DNA from: Geminocystis herdmanii PCC 6308
GTDB lineage: Bacteria; Cyanobacteriota; Cyanobacteriia; Cyanobacteriales; Cyanobacteriaceae
NCBI RefSeq assembly: GCF_000332235.1
Contig: NZ_CM001775.1
Location: 1,642,230-1,706,229, forward strand
Reading direction: 5' to 3'
Length of the DNA: 64,000 nt
Below the pieces are notes generated by a model, which was not told the origin of the DNA, searched no databases, and saw nothing but the letters and a program-made list of their open reading frames with translations. The translations under genes were made by a program, and so were the position numbers. Position 1 is the stretch's first letter. Each line of letters opens with the position of its first letter. Shown in pieces: positions 60,640 to 64,000 of this stretch.

Positions 60640-61614
60640 ATGCCAGAAATAACCGCAAATTATGATGAATCATGGAAAGAAGTTATAGGAGATTATTTTG
60701 AATCATTTTTAATCTTCTTCTATCCCGATATTCACCGCCAAATTAACTGGGAAAAAATACCAATACCTCTTGATAAAGAGTTAGAACAAATTACCGCATC
60801 CGCCGAAACAGAAACTCGTCATGCCGATAAACTATTTCAGGTATGGTTATTAGACAATCAAGAAGTGTGGTTATTAGTCCATATTGAGGTGCAAAGTCAG
60901 TATGATAAAGAATTTACCCAACGAATGTTTATCTATAATTATCGAGCTTTTGACCTGTATAATAAACCAGTAATTAGTTTAGCTATACTAGGAGATGATA
61001 GTAAAAAATGGCGACCTAATTCTTATGAATACGGATTAGGAAAAAGTAAATTAAAACTCGAATTTTCGATCATTAAATTACAAGATTATCAATGGGAAGA
61101 ATTAAAGCAAAATAATAACATATTTGCTATGGTGGTAATGGCTCACTTAAAAACGAAGGCTACTACCAGTAATTTAACAGAAAGGGAACAGTGGAAATGG
61201 AATTTATCCCGTTTACTTTATGAAAAAGGTTATAACAGAAAAGAAATAACCGATTTGTATAAAGTCATTGATTTAATGATGACATTATCGGAAGATTGAC
61301 AACTTAAATTTGAAAACAAATTAACACAATATGAGGAGGAAAGAAAAATGCCTTTATTAACAAATATTGAAAGACGTGCTTTAGCAAAAGGTCAAGAAAT
61401 TGGTCAAGAAATTGGTAAACAAAAAGGAGCGAAAGAAACCTATCAAGAAAATATCCTTGATTTACTCCAACTGCGATTTAATTCTGTACCTAAAAGTATA
61501 GAAGATTCCCTCAACAATATTGATGATTTAGCTTTGTTAAAACAGTTGCATTTATCAACAATTAGTGTTAAATCTCTCGAAGAATTTGAGCAGTTAATTA
61601 ACAGTTTAAGCTAA
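60640..61614 (+). pseudogene. Second Rpn-family gene, split by an in-frame TGA
   Basis: One 324-codon reading frame, almost the same length as the paralogue at 58597, is interrupted by TGA at 61297-61299. The first part (219 residues) keeps the complete nuclease core with D63, E83 and Q85 (LVHIEVQSQYD) and the following TNLTEREQWKW helix, ending MMTLSED. The paralogue continues at this point as MMTLPSLLQQ. The same frame resumes right after the TGA (QLKFENKLTQYEEERK) into the C-terminal part. So the nuclease domain may still be made, without its tail. A sequencing error is the main alternative. Confidence 0.75.
61334..61614 (+). CDS. Free C-terminal Rpn part (88 residues) with its own ribosome site
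   Basis: AGGAGG (61334-61339) lies 8 nt before an ATG (61348), the same geometry as in the first Rpn gene. The product starts MPLLTNIERRALAKGQEIGQ, has a GQEIGQEIGKQKGAKE stretch and ends with a short helix bundle (LLKQLHLSTISVKSLEEFEQ). The coding part is 61348-61614. Because the upstream TGA separates it from the nuclease, it can only be translated from its own start. The tail aligns with the end of the first Rpn gene only in layout, not in detail. Confidence 0.65.
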
Positions 61615-61621
61615 TTTTATA

Positions 61622-61680
61622 GTGCGATCGAACTCCCTCTAAAATCGATCGAACCTCCCCAAACTCCCCAATCGATCGAA
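61622..61680. repeat. CGATCGAAC-type repeats after the second Rpn gene
   Basis: GCGATCGAACTCCC (61623), AATCGATCGAACCTCCCC (61643) and AATCGATCGAACCC (61670) within 60 bp. They are the same repeat as at 59.6, 60.4 and 62.4 kb. Confidence 0.85.
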
Positions 61681-61712
61681 CCCTCTATTGTCCAAATATA
61701 ATCACCCATTGT

Positions 61713-61919
61713 TTATTGTCCACGTCCGGGTTTGCAATCAACAAAACTTAATGCTTCTGTATCAAGAAAACTTACAATTGCCATTTCAAGTACTGCTTCA
61801 ACGGGATATTGAATTTCAGTTGCGTGATTAATAAAAGCTATTTTAATTCTTTCAGGTAAACATTCTAAGATTATTTGGGCATCAGAGGGAGAAAGTTTTT
61901 CTAAAAGTTGAGTTTGCAT
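61713..61919 (-). CDS. Small unknown protein after the GIY-YIG gene
   Basis: A 68-residue acidic protein (MQTQLLEKLSPSDAQIILEC...). It is helical: LSPSDAQIILECLPERIKIAF and EIQYPVEAVLEMAIVSFLDTE. The C terminus is VDCKPGRGQ. It starts 7 bp after the GIY-YIG gene and is probably co-transcribed. I do not recognise the family. Similar short acidic proteins next to nuclease genes can be regulators or inhibitors, but here that is only a possibility. Confidence 0.6.
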   Translation of the reverse strand: MQTQLLEKLSPSDAQIILECLPERIKIAFINHATEIQYPVEAVLEMAIVSFLDTEALSFVDCKPGRGQ

Positions 61920-61926
61920 AATTTTA

Positions 61927-62295
61927 CTATTCAGTGGGAATTTTTACATTATAAGGAGGTTCAGTTGCTCTAAGAATAATTGCCTCCAATTCTAATAATA
62001 ACGCAGGATTTTGCCAATAAGGAATAGATTGTAAAACTATACGGACTTCTTCATCTTTATATTTATCTAACCAAGCCCATAAAAAAGCCTTATGTCCACC
62101 TTGAAAGCGTCTGCGTAAATTTTGGGTTTTACCGATATAAAGTAATCCTTCTTTCTGATGAATAATTGCATATATACCAGGGCGAGACGGAATAGCTTTA
62201 AAGTCACGAGTTAAAGGTAGGCATTGTTCAAAAGGAGTTAAGGCAATTGTATCAAGAATTTGTCGAGCTTGAGCTTTTGTTTCATTATTTTCCAT
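61927..62295 (-). CDS. GIY-YIG nuclease domain protein
   Basis: A protein of 122 residues from the ATG at 62295 (MENNETKAQ); a TTG 12 codons upstream is in frame. The GIY-YIG core is visible: RPGIYAIIHQKEGLLYIGKTQNL split as GIY..LYIGKT, with RRRFQGGHKAF (catalytic Arg and His region) and ALLLELEAIILRATEPPYN (metal-binding Glu and final Asn). It has no extra DNA-binding domain. Stand-alone forms occur in accessory regions; substrate unknown. It lies in the repeat-rich zone and heads a two-gene operon. Confidence 0.88.
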   Translation of the reverse strand: MENNETKAQARQILDTIALTPFEQCLPLTRDFKAIPSRPGIYAIIHQKEGLLYIGKTQNLRRRFQGGHKAFLWAWLDKYKDEEVRIVLQSIPYWQNPALLLELEAIILRATEPPYNVKIPTE

Positions 62296-62416
62296 TTCTT
62301 TTTTTAGCTGTGTTAATATCAACTCTATCAAAACAAAATATTATATTGTATCGTAACCCACCACCAACCCCATCTCCCCAGACTAAGTATTAGAAAACAT
62401 TATTAAATCATTAATG

Positions 62417-62640
62417 ATGATCGAACCTCCCACAACCTCGATCGAACTCCCCTAAACTCGATCGAACTCTCGAACTCCTCTAAACTCGATCGAACCCTCC
62501 CCAAACTCGATCGAACTCCCAAACTCGATCGAACCCTATAACCTCGATCGAACTTCCCCTAAACTCGATCGAACTCCCCACAAACTCGATGCCAAAGGCA
62601 CGCTGCGCGCCCGAACTTTCCCCAAAACTCGATCGATTTA
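62417..62640. repeat. Array of CTCGATCGAACTCCCC repeats
   Basis: About nine degenerate copies of AACTCGATCGAACTCCCC in 224 bp, period about 18-27 bp, each with the palindrome TCGATCGA. One copy (62582-62616) holds the same GCCAAAGGCACGCTGCGCGC insert as at 59712-59746. Spacers are not unique, so it is not CRISPR. Confidence 0.9.
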
Positions 62641-62939
62641 AACTTATTACCTATATACAATTAATTTTGTAATAATAGTTGCAATACAATGTCTATAATT
62701 AGCGTTATAGATATTTTAATACATAAATCTTTACAAATGTGGGCATTACGATAATTAACCTGTTATATTGTTGCATATAGCAATTATCTGAATTCATAGG
62801 GTCAGTATATCGGTGGGAATGCGTAAGCTCAACCGTCTAAATTCCAGTTATACAAGGAAACTTGATTTTTTGTCCGCACCGCAGAATTATGAAAAAGCTA
62901 TATAGATAAGTCCTTTATTTAATCTTTTTTCCTCAATCT
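62641..62939 (+). other. Leader of the metalloprotease gene, no defined element
   Basis: About 300 bp without an ORF. It has an AT-rich first half (promoter likely) and a GC-richer part, 62800-62885, with small inverted pairs such as CGGT/ACCG (62811 and 62837) and GGAAACTTG..TTTTGTCC. It might be a structured 5' leader, but I recognise no riboswitch. Confidence 0.3.
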
Positions 62940-64000
62940 ATGAACACTCAATCCCATCGCTCCGAAAATCCACTTTACTCAGATGTCATTGGACTTGTCA
63001 AGGAAGATTTATGGAACGTTGAACTATTCAGGAATGTTGACACCAGTTTAAATCTTGTATTAGACAATAATATTGAAGGTTCGATCGTTCCGTCCCCTAG
63101 TTTGTCACCAGAGTCAGACTTAACAGTTGACATTAAATTATCGTCAGACAAAATAGAGAAAACAAAATTTAAAAACCTTCAAGAATTGGAAGATCAAGAT
63201 ATATACTTTACAACTATTAAAACTAATCAATCAGAGAATGAAACTGTAAGTATTACTGATCCCGAAATTAATGAAGACAATGACGATATTCCTGTTTCTC
63301 CACCTGAAAAATCGCCCTTAATATCCTTAAATAAAGGTTTAGAATTTTTTAACTCTGAAGTCAATTTTCATCCCCTCATCTGTCAATGTGCTTCTTGTTT
63401 TCTTCCCCCCGTTGATCCTCAACGAATTAAGGATGTATATCAATCAACAACTATATCCCCTACCTTAGATTTATCTCAAACTTTTACCCTTAATAGTTTA
63501 CCCACTGCTAATTATACCATTTACTTAGACTTCACGGGGCATACAACTTCTGGCACATATTGGAATACATATTTTGCGGGAGGAGCAAATATTACTACTC
63601 CTGCTTTTGACATTGACGGTAATCCGAATAGCTTTAGCAATGCTGAACTAGAAAGAATTCAGTATATTTGGCAAAGAGTGGCAGAAGATTTTATTCCCTT
63701 TAATGTCAATGTTACAACCCAAGAACCCAATATTAATGATTTAATTAAAAGTGGTAGTGGTGATACTCGCTGGGGAGTTCGAGTCGCCATTGGCGGTAGC
63801 AGTTACGATTGGTATGGAAATGGAGCAGGAGGCGTTGCCTATATTGATTCGTTTAACTGGAGTACTGATACCCCTACCTTTGTTTTCACTTCACAATTAG
63901 CTAATGGAGATGAAAAATTTACAGCAGAGGCAATAACTCACGAAGTAGGACATACTTTAGGACTCTATCATGATGGACGTATCACTCCATCAGAAGAATA
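62940..64000 (+). CDS. Zinc metalloprotease, large secreted type (5' part)
   Basis: At least 353 residues, running off the right edge. It has no classical signal peptide; residues 1-165 are an acidic, low-complexity region (VKEDLWNVELFRN, NEDNDDIPVSPPEKS). A CxCxxC cluster follows (LICQCASCFLPPVDPQ), then a catalytic domain starting TIYLDFTGHTTSG, with FSNAELERIQYIWQRVAEDF and the active site H334-E-V-G-H338-xxGL-x-H344-D. This is a metzincin-like HExxHxxGxxH site. Missing Sec signal and long N-terminal region fit a type I-secreted protein with later adhesion or calcium-binding repeats, which would be beyond the window. Confidence 0.8.
   Translation, partial: MNTQSHRSENPLYSDVIGLVKEDLWNVELFRNVDTSLNLVLDNNIEGSIVPSPSLSPESDLTVDIKLSSDKIEKTKFKNLQELEDQDIYFTTIKTNQSENETVSITDPEINEDNDDIPVSPPEKSPLISLNKGLEFFNSEVNFHPLICQCASCFLPPVDPQRIKDVYQSTTISPTLDLSQTFTLNSLPTANYTIYLDFTGHTTSGTYWNTYFAGGANITTPAFDIDGNPNSFSNAELERIQYIWQRVAEDFIPFNVNVTTQEPNINDLIKSGSGDTRWGVRVAIGGSSYDWYGNGAGGVAYIDSFNWSTDTPTFVFTSQLANGDEKFTAEAITHEVGHTLGLYHDGRITPSEE

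Noticed and set aside
61297..61299. TGA as a selenocysteine codon
   Set aside because: No SECIS-like hairpin or selenium genes seen, and the paralogue has no Cys at this position.
62417..62640. CRISPR array
   Set aside because: Units are degenerate and of uneven period, with no unique spacers of constant length and no cas genes nearby.

Overview
The window is cyanobacterial chromosome. It is AT-rich and carries a petF-type [2Fe-2S] ferredoxin, the magnesium chelatase subunit ChlI, a cyanobacterial heme oxygenase, the GlpX-type Calvin-cycle bisphosphatase, phosphoketolase and SphX/PstS phosphate-binding proteins. The palindrome CGATCG is everywhere, with several full GCGATCGC (HIP1) sites, and there are many 7-8 bp tandem repeats of the kind called STRRs in cyanobacteria. 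A unicellular Geminocystis/Cyanobacterium-like organism would fit, but that is an inference. I saw no rRNA, tRNA, CRISPR array or complete insertion sequence.

Layout. 1-6.1 kb: phosphate uptake, with two tandem pstS genes, pstC, pstA and the start of pstB on the minus strand, and a divergent sphX-like gene; Pho-box-like repeats lie between them. 6.4-16.1 kb: heme oxygenase, a Ski2-like helicase, a K+ channel, folB, an HNH protein, ferredoxin and chlI; two inverted copies of a ~200 bp MITE-like element bracket chlI. 16.9-20.1 kb: a stress/envelope cluster of three CsbD-type genes (two exported), a 50-residue hydrophobic protein, a YggT protein and a DUF4214 repeat protein. 20.2-29 kb: a GH13 glucan enzyme, pdhA, a Nudix protein, a DUF707-like protein, an aminotransferase and an RND transporter. 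29.5-41 kb: a GT2/GT21 glycosyltransferase, YchF, a Dam-type methylase, MurJ, an oxidoreductase, a response regulator followed by a HisKA-REC-PP2C protein, and an EF-G paralogue. 41-48 kb: glpX, hicBA, a dynamin-like/DUF697 GTPase, rnhB, a permease pair, and a zone of small toxin-antitoxin-like genes and gene remnants. 48.2-58.5 kb: moeA, glycosyltransferases, phosphoketolase, dapA and RNase J. 58.6-62.6 kb: an accessory region with two Rpn (PD-(D/E)XK) genes, three unnamed small genes, a GIY-YIG gene and dense CTCGATCGAAC repeats. From 62.9 kb a secreted-type zinc metalloprotease runs off the window.

How it fits together. Most genes are housekeeping (phosphate, chlorophyll and bilin synthesis, carbon metabolism, lysine, cell wall, RNA turnover). 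The more unusual signals are in the small-gene and repeat zones. Both Rpn genes have a textbook AGGAGG sequence exactly 8 nt before an in-frame internal ATG, so a free C-terminal protein could be made. In the second copy an in-frame TGA separates the nuclease domain from that C-terminal part. Remnants of a HEPN gene and of an NB-ARC-type regulator point to turnover of defence/toxin genes. Nested short palindromes, a MITE with target duplications and clustered CGATCG repeats, together with a Dam-type GATC methylase in the same window, show a genome shaped by small repeats.
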